Assembly (NCBI GenBank): GCA_945862245.1
Contig: CAMAXN010000006.1
Location: 28,410-92,409 of the forward strand
Origin: Prosthecobacter debontii
GTDB taxonomy: Bacteria > Verrucomicrobiota > Verrucomicrobiia > Verrucomicrobiales > Akkermansiaceae
DNA length: 64,000 bases
Direction: 5' to 3'
This document shows, piece by piece, positions 46,789 through 55,358 of this stretch. Under the pieces are notes generated by a model that saw nothing but the letters and a program-made list of their open reading frames with translations, ran no database searches and was not told the origin of the DNA. The first letter of the stretch is position 1. Every line of letters starts with the position of its first letter. The position numbers were made by a program, and so were the translations under genes.

Positions 46789-47171
46789 AAGCATGCCTCG
46801 ACACCCATGCGGTTCTATGGAGCTTGGCCGATGATCCGAGGCTTGGCGCAAAGACCCGTGAGATCATCGCCCGGTCGAACCGCTCCGAGTTGGTCATTTC
46901 CGACATCGTTTTCCTCGAAGTCGCTTACCTCCATGACAAAAGGAGGATTGAAAGTGAGGACGGTCTCGACGCTCTTTTGGCGAAGATTTCGGATTCGTTC
47001 CTTGTGGTTCCTATCACCGGGGAAATTGCGAGCATTGCCGTTTCCCTTGACCTTGCCCATGGCGATCCCTTCGACCGCGTGATTTCGGCCACCGCGATCA
47101 CGCACGGAATCCCGTTGCTCACACGGGATCGGAAAATCACGGCATGCGACGCAGTGCTAACGCTGTGGTAA
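46785..47171 (+). CDS. PIN-domain toxin, VapC-like
   Basis: The 128-residue PIN domain is a metal-dependent RNase. Acidic residues are visible as expected: Asp in CLDTHAVLWSL, Glu in FLEVAYLHDK, Asp in GDPFDRVISATAITHGIPLLTRDRKI (two positions). I chose the GTG at 46785, overlapping the antitoxin TGA by 4 bp; a GTG 15 bases upstream is possible but lies inside the antitoxin. The sequence is intact, unlike the HicA of the nearby module, so the pair should be active. Target RNA cannot be inferred; VapC toxins cut tRNA or rRNA. Confidence 0.92.
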   Translation: MKACLDTHAVLWSLADDPRLGAKTREIIARSNRSELVISDIVFLEVAYLHDKRRIESEDGLDALLAKISDSFLVVPITGEIASIAVSLDLAHGDPFDRVISATAITHGIPLLTRDRKITACDAVLTLW

Positions 47172-47246
47172 GGTTTTTTCGCCACGCGAAAGTGGTTTGC
47201 CATTTCCCGCATCGCATGTAATCTCCGCCCCTTTCCGTCCGAAGAA

Positions 47247-48497
47247 ATGACCAACACCGAGAGATTCAACGAGCACGTCCTGGGCACTTACGGGCGCTTT
47301 CCGCTAACCCTTGTCGAGGGGCAGGGGACACGCGTGCGCGATGACGCGGGGCGTGAATACTTGGATTTCTGCATGGGCATCGCCGTGTGCTCACTGGGGC
47401 ATTGCCATCCGCGCATGGTCGCCGCAATCCGTGAACAAGCGGGCAAGCTGATCCATGTATCAAATCTGTATTACACTGATAACCAAGGACTTCTGGCGGA
47501 GGAAATGAACCTGCATCACATTGGATTGCCGGGGAAAGTCTTCTTTTCAAACTCCGGTGCCGAAGCAAATGACGGACTGATCAAATCCGCCCGCCGCTAC
47601 GGCCACCTGAAAACGCAGGCGAGTGGCAAGCCGCGTTTCGAGGTTATCACATTCCAACAATCTTTTCACGGACGCACTCTCGGCAGCATGGCCGCGACAG
47701 GTCAGGCAAAAATCCAGCAGGGTTTTGATCCGATTCTGCCGGGCTTCCGTTACCTGCCCTACAACGACATCGCCGCCCTCGAAAACGCCGTCCACGACGA
47801 AACCGTCGGGTTTCTTCTCGAACCCGTGCAAGGCGAGGGCGGGGTGCATGTTGCATCGGCGGAGTTTCTCCGCGCCCTTGATGCACTGCGGAAAAAGCAC
47901 GATTTGCTGCTTATGTTCGATGAAGTCCAAGCTGGCTTCGGCCGTTGCGGTGAAGCGATGGCATGGCGCGCCATCGCACCTGAAATCGAGCCAGACGGAA
48001 TTTCCTGGGCAAAAGGCATGGGCGGCGGGGTGCCGATCGGATCTTTTTGGCTCAGCGACAAGGCAGTAGATGACAAGGGCACGAAACTTTCCTCGCTAAT
48101 GGGGCCGGGCTCGCATGGCTCCACATACGGCGGGAATCCGCTGGTCTGCGCCGCTGCACTGGAGACACTGAAAGAGATTCGAGAGAAGGATCTCGCAGCC
48201 AATGCAATTCACCAAGGGAATCGCATCCGCGAAGCCGTTGCTAATTGGAAGCTCCCGGTGATTACGGAAGTCCGTGGCCTAGGTCTGCTACTCGGCATCG
48301 GCCTGAAGGCGGATCGGATACCGGTTGCGGAGGGAGAGACCGCTGCCATGAAAATTGTTAAGTCATTGATCACCAAAGGCTTGATCACCGTGCCCGCAGG
48401 GCCAGAAACCGTCAGATTATTGCCTCCGCTTAACGTCACCAACGCAGAAATCGACGAGGCGCTCGCCATCCTGAAGGACACGCTGTCCGAATACTGA
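47247..48497 (+). CDS. argD: Acetylornithine aminotransferase family (ArgD)
   Basis: This PLP enzyme transaminates N-acetylglutamate semialdehyde to acetylornithine. Motifs are GRFPLTLVEGQGTRVRDDAGREYLDFCMGIAVCSLGHCHP, VFFSNSGAEANDGLIKSARRYG, LLMFDEVQAGFGRCGEAMAWR (PLP Asp), ISWAKGMGGGVPIG (Schiff-base Lys), and GSHGSTYGGNPLVCAAALETL. The 416 residues fit. Related class III transaminases (e.g. succinylornithine or ornithine enzymes) look similar, but the next gene, argF, 10 bp downstream, makes the arginine-pathway role most likely. Confidence 0.93.
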   Translation: MTNTERFNEHVLGTYGRFPLTLVEGQGTRVRDDAGREYLDFCMGIAVCSLGHCHPRMVAAIREQAGKLIHVSNLYYTDNQGLLAEEMNLHHIGLPGKVFFSNSGAEANDGLIKSARRYGHLKTQASGKPRFEVITFQQSFHGRTLGSMAATGQAKIQQGFDPILPGFRYLPYNDIAALENAVHDETVGFLLEPVQGEGGVHVASAEFLRALDALRKKHDLLLMFDEVQAGFGRCGEAMAWRAIAPEIEPDGISWAKGMGGGVPIGSFWLSDKAVDDKGTKLSSLMGPGSHGSTYGGNPLVCAAALETLKEIREKDLAANAIHQGNRIREAVANWKLPVITEVRGLGLLLGIGLKADRIPVAEGETAAMKIVKSLITKGLITVPAGPETVRLLPPLNVTNAEIDEALAILKDTLSEY

Positions 48498-48507
48498 ACT
48501 TACGAAG

Positions 48508-49407
48508 ATGAAACATTTGCTATCCATCGAGGAACTGTCTGCGGACGAAATTACCCATCTGATCGATGATGCCGTGAGGCTAAAGGCGTGCCGTGGCCGC
48601 GACACCGATCAGCCGCTTGCTGGGCAGACATGGGCGATGATTTTCACGAAATCCTCCACCCGCACGCGGGTTTCTTTCGAGGTCGGCGTCCGTGAACTCG
48701 GCGGCTTTCCTATGTTTCTCTCTTCGAATGACATCCAACTCGGCAGGGGAGAACCCATCAAGGATACCGCCCGTGTGCTTGGCCGGATGGTGCACGGCGT
48801 GATCATCCGCACTTTTGCGCAGCAGGATGTGGTCGATTTCGCGAAATACTCGAAACTTCCGGTGATCAACGCTCTGACCGACGATGAGCATCCCTGCCAG
48901 ATTTTAGCCGATCTCCTGACTATCCGCGAGAAGCAGGGCGGCTGGGAAGGGCGTAAATTTGCCTTCGTCGGAGATGGTTTCTCAAACATGACCCGCTCTT
49001 GGATGTGGGCGGCGAAACGGCTGGGTTTCGAACTCAAGGTCGCTTCTCCAAAAGGCTACCAGCCGCCCGCCGATTTCCTGAAACATCTGGACTGCGATCT
49101 AGTGAGCATTTGCGAAGATCCCCGCGAGGCAATCGAGGGTGCGGATGTGATCAACACCGACGTCTGGCTGTCGATGGGTCAGGAGGGGCAGAATGAGAAA
49201 GAAGCCGAGTTCAAGGGCTTCGAGCTGAATTCCGCGCTGGTTTCCGGCGCGGCGAGAGGTCACATCGTTTTGCACTGCCTGCCCGCCTATCGCGGTAAAG
49301 AAATCAGCGAGGAGCTGCTCGAAAAGCACGCGGATACCATTTTCCAACAGGCGGAAAACCGTCTCCACGCCCAGAAAGCGGTTCTGGTCGCGTTGGCGCG
49401 TGCGTGA
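48508..49407 (+). CDS. argF: Ornithine carbamoyltransferase
   Basis: The enzyme joins carbamoyl phosphate and ornithine to citrulline. It shows the carbamoyl-phosphate loop FTKSSTRTRVSFEVGVRELGG (near 45), HPCQ in ALTDDEHPCQILADLLT, FVGDGFSNMTRSWMWAAKRLGF, DVWLSMGQE, and HCLPAYRGKEIS (ornithine site Cys). The SMG loop marks it as an ornithine rather than an aspartate enzyme. At 299 residues it is slightly shorter than the usual ~310. It follows argD by 10 bp and precedes cdd, so arginine and pyrimidine genes are linked. Confidence 0.97.
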   Translation: MKHLLSIEELSADEITHLIDDAVRLKACRGRDTDQPLAGQTWAMIFTKSSTRTRVSFEVGVRELGGFPMFLSSNDIQLGRGEPIKDTARVLGRMVHGVIIRTFAQQDVVDFAKYSKLPVINALTDDEHPCQILADLLTIREKQGGWEGRKFAFVGDGFSNMTRSWMWAAKRLGFELKVASPKGYQPPADFLKHLDCDLVSICEDPREAIEGADVINTDVWLSMGQEGQNEKEAEFKGFELNSALVSGAARGHIVLHCLPAYRGKEISEELLEKHADTIFQQAENRLHAQKAVLVALARA

Positions 49408-49419
49408 TAGAAATCATTC

Positions 49420-49812
49420 ATGAAAACGGATGACGAACTGATCGCAGCGGCATGGGATGCCAGGGAAATGGCCTATGCGCCCTACTCGAACTTTCACGTG
49501 GGGGCGGCTTTACTGGCAGGCGACGGAAGGATTTTTTCCGGCTGCAATGTCGAAAATATTTCCTACGGGCTGACGAATTGTGCCGAACGGGTGGCGATTG
49601 GCGCGGCGATTGCGGCAGGGGCGCGTAGCTTCGAAAAGGTTGTCGTGGTGGCGGATACGGCACAGCCCATCTCGCCCTGTGGAGCTTGCAGGCAGGTGCT
49701 GGCGGAGTTTGGCGTGAAATCCGTGATCCTCGCTAACCGGACGCAAAAGGTGACATTTTCCCTAGAGGAACTACTGCCAAGGGCGAGCACGGGCATCTTG
49801 GATAGGCCGTAA
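49420..49812 (+). CDS. cdd: Cytidine deaminase
   Basis: This zinc enzyme converts cytidine and deoxycytidine to uridine forms in pyrimidine salvage. The 130 residues fit the small tetrameric class. The zinc and catalytic motifs are GCNVENISYGLTNCAERVAIGAAIAAG (CAE) and QPISPCGACRQVLAEFG (PCxxC). The N-terminal YAPYSNFHVGAALLAGDG block is also typical. It begins 12 bp after argF and is probably co-transcribed. Two bases after its stop codon lies a parS-like palindrome. Confidence 0.97.
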   Translation: MKTDDELIAAAWDAREMAYAPYSNFHVGAALLAGDGRIFSGCNVENISYGLTNCAERVAIGAAIAAGARSFEKVVVVADTAQPISPCGACRQVLAEFGVKSVILANRTQKVTFSLEELLPRASTGILDRP

Positions 49813-49813
49813 C

Positions 49814-49827
49814 GTTCCACGTGGAAC
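49814..49827. other. parS-like centromere site (ParB-binding palindrome)
   Basis: GTTCCACGTGGAAC is a perfect 14-bp palindrome that fits the conserved parS core GTTnCACGTGnAAC. It is the C/G variant of the usual TGTTTCACGTGAAACA, also known from Pseudomonas. It is intergenic, between cdd and mnmG. mnmG (gidA) lies next to parAB and the origin in many bacteria. The outer T/A pair of the 16-bp consensus is not kept (CG...CT flanks). ParB binding is inferred. Confidence 0.7.
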
Positions 49828-49890
49828 TTTACCGGTATCCTAGTCAGTGATTGCGCCCGCTAAAAGCCGTGATAGTCTCGCGCCCCGCGA

Positions 49891-51771
49891 ATGTTCCGCT
49901 ATCCTACAGAATACGACGTAATTGTAATCGGCGCCGGCCATGCCGGGGTCGAGGCTGCACTGGCTGCCGCGCGACTTGGGGCGCGAGTTGCTGTGCTGAC
50001 CCAGAATCTCGACACGATCGGCCAGATGTCCTGCAATCCAGCCATAGGCGGCCTTGCCAAAGGTCACATGGTTCGGGAAATCGATGCCCTCGGCGGCGCG
50101 ATGGGAATCAATACCGACGCCACAGGCATCCAGTGGCGGATGCTCAATGCTTCGAAAGGCCCATCCGTTCGTGCACCTCGCGCCCAGTGCGACAAAAAGG
50201 CCTACCAGTTCCGTATGAAAATGGAGATGGAGCGGGCGGAAGGGGTAGAGCTCCACCAAGGCAACGTCGCTGAGCTAGTGGTTAACGGTGAGGACAGAAT
50301 CACTGGCATCCGCACCTCTTTAGGGATGGAGATCACCGGAAAATCTGTAATCCTCAGCGCTGGAACTTTCATGCGCGGGCTGATGCATGTCGGCCTGAAA
50401 AATGAGAAGGGCGGCAGGATGGGGGATGCGATCTCTACTGTTTCCGACTCCTTAAAGCAGCTCGGCTTCCAAGTGGAGCGCTTCAAGACTGGCACGCCAT
50501 GCCGCCTGAACGGGCGATCTCTAGATTTTTCGAAGTGCGAACGGCAGGACGGCGATACACCCGTGCCGAATTTCAGTTTCATGGCGGATCGGATCGAAAA
50601 GGGCAAGGACGACATTTTCACCCTGAACTCTTGGGGTGATCCAGTGTTCCGCGTGGAACAAATTCCGTGCTGGATTACCTACACAAACCCTGCCACCCAC
50701 GAAATCATCGCTGGAAATCTCGATCAATCGCCGATGTATTGTGGGATTATCGAGGGGGTCGGCCCGCGCTATTGCCCGTCTATCGAGGACAAGGTCGTCC
50801 GTTTTGCAGAAAAAGAGCGCCACCAAGTTTTTCTCGAACCCGAGGGTCGCCACACACTGGAATACTACGTGAACGGAGTTTCCACCTCCTTACCCTACGA
50901 AGTCCAGCTTGCCTTCCTCCGCACCATTCCCGGTCTCGAGAAATGCGAGATCCTACGCCCCGGCTATGCGGTGGAATATGATTACTGTCCGCCGACCCAG
51001 CTCCATCCAACATTGGAAACAAAACGGGTCGAGGGTCTGTATTTCGCCGGCCAGATCAATGGAACCTCGGGCTACGAGGAGGCAGCAGGGCAGGGGCTCA
51101 TCGCCGGAACGAACGCCGCGCTCAAGGTGCAGGGCAAGCCGCCCTTTATCCTCGGGCGCGATGAAGCCTACCTTGGCGTCATGGTTGATGACCTCGTCAC
51201 GCGCGGCTGCACAGAACCTTACCGGATGTTTACTAGTCGCGCCGAATACCGGCTTTTGCTCCGCCAGGACAATGCCGACCTCCGCCTCACACCTCGCGCA
51301 GCGGAAATCGGACTCGCGACGGGCGAACGCGTCGAGCGCACAGCGGCCAAGATCGCCGAATTAGCACGCGCCGACCGCTGGGTGCGTGAAACCGCTTACC
51401 AAGGTGTGAGACTGGATCATTGGTTCCGGCGCGGCGACCAAGGCTGGGAAGCGCTGTCCGCCGAGATCCGAAAGGAATTCTCCGATGAGATTTGGCCGCT
51501 GATCGAGACGGATTTCAAATACGAAGGCCATCTCGGTAGGCAGCGGACACAGATCGATCGCATGTCTCGCCAGGAAGGCCGTCACATCCCTGCGGACATC
51601 GATTTCAATACGATCCCTGCCCTCAAGAAGGAGGCGAAGGTGCGTTTCTCTGAGATCAGACCCCAGACGATAGGGCAGGCGGGGCGAATCCCGGGCATCA
51701 CCCCGGCGGATGTTGCGTTGCTGACCATCTGGCTCGAAAAGCGCAACCGCTCTAGTAGCAGCGTAGTTTAA
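49891..51771 (+). CDS. mnmG: tRNA uridine-5-carboxymethylaminomethyl modification enzyme MnmG (GidA)
   Basis: With MnmE, this FAD-dependent enzyme modifies U34 of several tRNAs. The 626 residues fit. Motifs are [21 protein letters not shown] (FAD site), [104 protein letters not shown], and [19 protein letters not shown] sequence close to parS also occurs inside the gene at 50645-50660. There is no rsmG, parA or parB gene directly downstream, unlike the common arrangement. Confidence 0.98.
   Translation: MFRYPTEYDVIVIGAGHAGVEAALAAARLGARVAVLTQNLDTIGQMSCNPAIGGLAKGHMVREIDALGGAMGINTDATGIQWRMLNASKGPSVRAPRAQCDKKAYQFRMKMEMERAEGVELHQGNVAELVVNGEDRITGIRTSLGMEITGKSVILSAGTFMRGLMHVGLKNEKGGRMGDAISTVSDSLKQLGFQVERFKTGTPCRLNGRSLDFSKCERQDGDTPVPNFSFMADRIEKGKDDIFTLNSWGDPVFRVEQIPCWITYTNPATHEIIAGNLDQSPMYCGIIEGVGPRYCPSIEDKVVRFAEKERHQVFLEPEGRHTLEYYVNGVSTSLPYEVQLAFLRTIPGLEKCEILRPGYAVEYDYCPPTQLHPTLETKRVEGLYFAGQINGTSGYEEAAGQGLIAGTNAALKVQGKPPFILGRDEAYLGVMVDDLVTRGCTEPYRMFTSRAEYRLLLRQDNADLRLTPRAAEIGLATGERVERTAAKIAELARADRWVRETAYQGVRLDHWFRRGDQGWEALSAEIRKEFSDEIWPLIETDFKYEGHLGRQRTQIDRMSRQEGRHIPADIDFNTIPALKKEAKVRFSEIRPQTIGQAGRIPGITPADVALLTIWLEKRNRSSSSVV
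50645..50660. other. Degenerate parS-like palindrome inside mnmG
   Basis: TGTTCCGCGTGGAACA differs by one base from TGTTCCACGTGGAACA. Here the outer T and A of the parS consensus are kept. It overlaps the codons for VFRVEQIP, a conserved coding stretch, so it may be a chance match. It lies ~830 bp from the perfect site. Confidence 0.3.
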
Positions 51772-52030
51772 CTACTATAAGTCTAGTAATTAGACCCCGC
51801 CTCGATGTTTCTTATTGCGACGAACTTTATCCTCGTGGCGGGGTAAAACGATCATGGCAATGGGGTAATGGGACAAAGCGCTGGCTGATGCCGAGCAAGT
51901 CGTCCAAAGACAGCTTGAAACCGTTGGCGGCATAAGCTTGCGCACCAATGAACTCGATGAGTCCGAGGAACTGTGCGATAGTAATCTTTAACTCCGGACA
52001 TAAGCTGGCGAATCGCGATAGGCTGCCAAG

Positions 52031-52102
52031 TGGTCCCGGGTGGAATCGAACCACCACCTACGGCTTCGGAGGCCATCGTCCTATCCATTGGACCACGGGA
52101 CC
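52031..52102 (-). tRNA. tRNA-Arg (anticodon CCG)
   Basis: On the minus strand the acceptor GGTCCCG pairs with CGGGACC. The D arm contains GTCCAATGGATAGGAC, the anticodon stem ATGGC/GCCGT frames loop CTCCGAA with anticodon CCG, and the T arm is GGTGG-TTCGATT-CCACC. The 3' CCA is not encoded, unlike the other tRNA-Arg here. It reads the CGG codon. Confidence 0.95.
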
Positions 52103-52221
52103 CGCATAATGGCGGAGGGGGGCAGTATTAAGTTAGGCGGCATGCTTTGGCAAGGATAACCCAGCCATTGGGATTCTTCGCGCTTGCCCCTTGGTACGCA
52201 ATCCGCTACCCCGCACCCGTC

Positions 52222-53253
52222 ATGCCTATCGCAACACCCGCCCAATACGCCGCCATGCTCGATGCCGCCCAGAAAGGCGGATACGCCTACCCGGCCATCA
52301 ACGTCACCTCCCTCACCACGATCAACGGGGCTCTCAAAGCCTTTTCAGAGTCGAAATCCGACGGCATCATCCAGGTTTCGACCGGCGGCGGCGAGTTCGC
52401 TTCTGGCACCGCTGTGAAGGACGCGGCCTTCGGAGCCATCGTCCTCGCCGAGGCCTGCCACCTGCTCGCCGAGAAACACAATGTCCTCATCGCACTCCAC
52501 ACCGACCATTGCCATCCGGAAAAGGTCGAGGGTTTCCTAAAGCCCCTCCTGCAAGCTTCCCGCGAGCGCATCGCCGCCGGCAAAGGCCCGCTTTTCCAAT
52601 CCCACATGTTCGATGGCTCGGTCGTTGAGCTGAAGGAAAACCTCCGCATCTCCAAAGACCTCCTGAAAGAATGCGCTGAGCTCGGTATCATCCTTGAGGT
52701 CGAGGCCGGCTGCGTCGGCGGCGAGGAGGACGGCCACGATACCTCTGGCCTGCCTATCGAAAAACTCTACACCACCCCCGAGGACATGCTTGAGGTCTAT
52801 GAGGCGCTCAGCGGCATCGGCCGTTTCATGTTCGCGGCTACTTTCGGAAACGTCCACGGTGCTTACAAGCCCGGCGCGGTGAAGCTCAAACCCTCCATCC
52901 TCAAGGACGGCCAGAAAGCCGTGACCGACAAGCACGGCCCATCTGCGGAAATGGATCTCGTTTTCCACGGCGGCTCCGGCACCTCCAGCGAGGATCTCCA
53001 GGAAACCCTCGATTACGGCGTCGTGAAAATGAATATCGATACCGATACTCAATACGCTTTCACCCGCCCCATCGTCGCGCACATCTGCGCGAACATCGAG
53101 GGCGTGCTTAAGATCGACGGCGAGGTTGGCAACAAGAAGCACTACGACCCGCGTTCCTATCTCAAGAAAGGCGAACAAGGTCTCTGCGACCGCATGAAGC
53201 AGGCTTGCGACGAGCTCCGCTCCACTGGCCAGACGATTATCGGCAAGGCCTGA
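52222..53253 (+). CDS. fba: Class II fructose-bisphosphate aldolase
   Basis: This zinc enzyme cleaves fructose-1,6-bisphosphate in glycolysis and works in reverse in gluconeogenesis. Motifs are AQKGGYAYPAINVTSLTTINGALKAF, HTDHCHPEKVEGFLKPLL (catalytic Asp and zinc His), EVEAGCVGGEEDGHD (Glu ligand region), FAATFGNVHGAYKPG (zinc His), VFHGGSGTSSEDL (zinc His), and GVVKMNIDTDTQYAF. The length and the GYAYPA start fit the type IIa/FbaA group. I chose ATG giving MPIATPAQYA (343 residues); the longer frame adds 25 residues without family match. A strong terminator follows. Confidence 0.96.
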   Translation: MPIATPAQYAAMLDAAQKGGYAYPAINVTSLTTINGALKAFSESKSDGIIQVSTGGGEFASGTAVKDAAFGAIVLAEACHLLAEKHNVLIALHTDHCHPEKVEGFLKPLLQASRERIAAGKGPLFQSHMFDGSVVELKENLRISKDLLKECAELGIILEVEAGCVGGEEDGHDTSGLPIEKLYTTPEDMLEVYEALSGIGRFMFAATFGNVHGAYKPGAVKLKPSILKDGQKAVTDKHGPSAEMDLVFHGGSGTSSEDLQETLDYGVVKMNIDTDTQYAFTRPIVAHICANIEGVLKIDGEVGNKKHYDPRSYLKKGEQGLCDRMKQACDELRSTGQTIIGKA

Positions 53254-53276
53254 TCACCGGCTCATCCCGTTTCGTG

Positions 53277-53316
53277 CCGCCCTGTTCCAGTCATGGAACA
53301 GGGCGGTTTTATTTTT
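53277..53316 (+). terminator. Intrinsic terminator after fructose-bisphosphate aldolase
   Basis: CCGCCCTGTTCCA and TGGAACAGGGCGG form a 13-bp perfect stem with loop GTCA, followed by TTTTATTTTT. It lies 23 bp after the aldolase stop. Confidence 0.97.
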
Positions 53317-53451
53317 CCAAGGAAAGAGTATCGCCGCGCGTTTCCTCACAAACCCGCACGCAGCTTCTTTCCCATTTTTCCTAAATCTTTCTTGCAGTAT
53401 GTGCCTTAATTTCAAACTGTGTCACATCACACAAACTTCCAAACAAAGTCC

Positions 53452-54234
53452 ATGATCCAAAAACTTGCAACCCGTCACCGCTTCACCGCGTCCACCATCA
53501 TCACCGCGATCCTGTTGGCGGCTCCCCAACTTTACGCACAGGCTGCTCCCGCCAAGAAATCTCTCCTCGACGTATGGGTGATCGACGGTGGCCCAACGAT
53601 GCTTTTCATCGGCGCAGCCGTTTTAGCGTTCATCGCGCTTGCCGTTTATAACTTCATGAACCTCACCAAGGCGAAATACTGCCCTACCGATCTCCAGATG
53701 GCGCTCATGGATCACATGACAAACTGCCGCGTCCGCTCCGCTATCGAACTCGCCTCCTCCCATCCTTCTTACCTTGGTCGCCTGGTCGCCTATTCCTTCC
53801 CAAACATCGACGCGACCCGGCCGGACACCCTTGGGCGCGACCAGATCGAGGACGCGATGGCTGATTTCACCAACAACGAGTCCCGCAAGACTATGACGTG
53901 GATCAACTACATCTCCGTCATCGCCCAGGCATCCCCAATGCTCGGACTGTTGGGAACGGTTATCGGTATGGTGAGCGCTTTCGGAACCCTCCAGAAATCC
54001 GGCGCCGCCGATCCTTCCGCACTTGCCGGTGACATCTCCGTCGCCCTTCTCACGACCCTTTGGGGTCTGATCAACGCCATTCCCTGCATCATCGTCTTCT
54101 ACATGCTGAAGAATAAATACAACGATCTCGTGGCAGATTCGATCCACATCGCCGAGGAGCTGATCAACACCGCCATCGCTACCGTCAACGCGGATACCCT
54201 TTACGCGAAGATTCCTGAAGGCATCGACGTCTGA
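53452..54234 (+). CDS. ExbB/TolQ/MotA-type proton channel protein
   Basis: This is the multi-span channel of a proton-driven energy transducer. The N-terminus looks like a signal peptide (TIITAILLAAPQLYAQA), as in many ExbB proteins of this phylum. Three membrane segments follow (MLFIGAAVLAFIALAVYNF; INYISVIAQASPMLGLLGTVIGMVSAFG; ISVALLTTLWGLINAIPCIIVFY). APMLGLLGTVIGMI-like and the A-S-x-x-L-LTTLWGL sequences match the ExbB family. I chose ATG giving MIQKLATRHR; a GTG 33 bases upstream is possible. It is the first of a gene set with two ExbD genes and two large exported proteins. Confidence 0.93.
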   Translation: MIQKLATRHRFTASTIITAILLAAPQLYAQAAPAKKSLLDVWVIDGGPTMLFIGAAVLAFIALAVYNFMNLTKAKYCPTDLQMALMDHMTNCRVRSAIELASSHPSYLGRLVAYSFPNIDATRPDTLGRDQIEDAMADFTNNESRKTMTWINYISVIAQASPMLGLLGTVIGMVSAFGTLQKSGAADPSALAGDISVALLTTLWGLINAIPCIIVFYMLKNKYNDLVADSIHIAEELINTAIATVNADTLYAKIPEGIDV

Positions 54235-54263
54235 TCCCCTCCAACACCTAATAGGAAAACCTC

Positions 54264-54731
54264 ATGGCATCTTCAAAACTCAGAGGCGCGAGCGCGGGTC
54301 ACGACGAGGAGGCGAAGCTCGACATGTCGCCGATGATCGATATGGTCTTCCTGCTTCTAATCTTCTTCATCGTAAACGCCACCGCTATCATCGTGAAGAC
54401 CGATCCGCAGGTGCTTCCTCCGGTGGCAAAAAATTCGAAGGCTCAGGAAGATGGGCGCGGTCGCATCGTAGTGAACGTCCGTGAGGACGGGACCTTCACC
54501 GCTGAGGATTTCAACGTCATCCTCGCGGATGACAAGGACATCGTCGATCTTGTGAAGAAGGAGAAAGAGAAGATCATCCCCCTTGGCATCGTGCCTAAGC
54601 TCCACTTGCGCGGCGACCAAGATGCAGTCTTCAAATATTCGCGCACGGCGATCCGCGCTGCGGCGGAGGCTGGCGTTGATCAGGTTGTCTTTGCGGTTTA
54701 CCAGACCCACAAAGGGGTTCGAAATAAATAA
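54264..54731 (+). CDS. ExbD/TolR-type transport protein (first copy)
   Basis: This 155-residue protein has a short cytoplasmic start, one membrane helix with the key Asp (LDMSPMIDMVFLLLIFFIVNATAI), and a periplasmic domain with RGRIVVNVREDGTFTAEDF and PKLHLRGDQDAVFKYSRTAIRAAAEAGVDQVVFAVY. The AEAG-x-x-x-x-x-F-A-x-Y end is the TolR/ExbD signature. It begins 29 bp after the ExbB gene, with AGGAAAA 10 bp upstream of ATG. The second ExbD copy follows 24 bp later. Together they likely build a heteromeric channel. Confidence 0.93.
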   Translation: MASSKLRGASAGHDEEAKLDMSPMIDMVFLLLIFFIVNATAIIVKTDPQVLPPVAKNSKAQEDGRGRIVVNVREDGTFTAEDFNVILADDKDIVDLVKKEKEKIIPLGIVPKLHLRGDQDAVFKYSRTAIRAAAEAGVDQVVFAVYQTHKGVRNK

Positions 54732-54755
54732 TTACAACCAACCCATTAAATCCTT

Positions 54756-55217
54756 ATGGCTCGCCACAAGAAATTTCAAGTCTCGATGGATGCTACGCCC
54801 GAGCTGGACATATCATCACTCATCGACGTCTGCTTCCTGCTCCTTATTTATTTCCTGGTAACTTCCACTATAATTCCCCGCGAGACGGATCTGGGCATGT
54901 CCCTTCCGGCCGCGAACCCGAGCAACGAACAGCCAAAGATCGAGCCGATGTTCATCAGCGTGGATGCCGCCGGTGTGATCTACACTGGAGTCGGCGTAGG
55001 ACAACAAATACTCGATCAGAATGCTGACGATCGCAATGTGCCCCTGCTCGACAAACTACTCAATATGTACGCCGTGAATGCGCGCAGCGCGGGCAGCAAT
55101 CCGCTGGTGCAGGTTTACGTCGATCCCGGCACTACCCAGCAGCGCGTGATCGATGTCCTTAATTCGCTCGCCGGAGCTAGAATCTCTTCGATCACATTCA
55201 CCGATCTGGTTGATTAA
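54756..55217 (+). CDS. ExbD/TolR-type transport protein (second copy)
   Basis: The 153 residues have the membrane helix LDISSLIDVCFLLLIYFLVTSTII with the conserved Asp, then an ExbD-type periplasmic domain: TDLGMSLPAANPSNEQPKIEPMFISVDAAGVIYTGVG, NPLVQVYVDPGTTQQRVIDVLNSLAGARISSITFTDLVD. It differs clearly from the first copy, so the two are paralogues rather than a recent duplication. A possible terminator follows 30 bp later, which may lower transcription of the next genes. Confidence 0.92.
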   Translation: MARHKKFQVSMDATPELDISSLIDVCFLLLIYFLVTSTIIPRETDLGMSLPAANPSNEQPKIEPMFISVDAAGVIYTGVGVGQQILDQNADDRNVPLLDKLLNMYAVNARSAGSNPLVQVYVDPGTTQQRVIDVLNSLAGARISSITFTDLVD

Positions 55218-55249
55218 TCGGAATTCTCGAGGAAATCACTAAAATTCCC

Positions 55250-55302
55250 GCGCCGTTGGACGTTCCCTCTTGCAGGACATCACTGACGGCGCATTATTTT
55301 TT
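55250..55302 (+). terminator. Possible terminator between ExbD and TPR genes
   Basis: GCGCCGT and ACGGCGC form a 7-bp stem with a long 29-base loop, followed by ATTATTTTTT. The long loop makes it weaker than others here. It could act as an attenuator within the gene set. Confidence 0.45.
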
Positions 55303-55358
55303 CACCTCTATCCCCTTCAGACAAATAACCTGAAATTTAATGAGCACCTGACTCTCGA

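Noticed and set aside
51794..51844. ACCCCGCC...GGCGGGGT pair after mnmG as a terminator
   Set aside because: The loop is about 35 bases and the sequence after it is A-rich, not T-rich.
51827..52030. Minus-strand frame just after tRNA-Arg(CCG), as a possible integrase remnant at a tRNA attachment site
   Set aside because: The translated piece matches no integrase motif I know, and no direct repeat of the tRNA 3' end was seen nearby.
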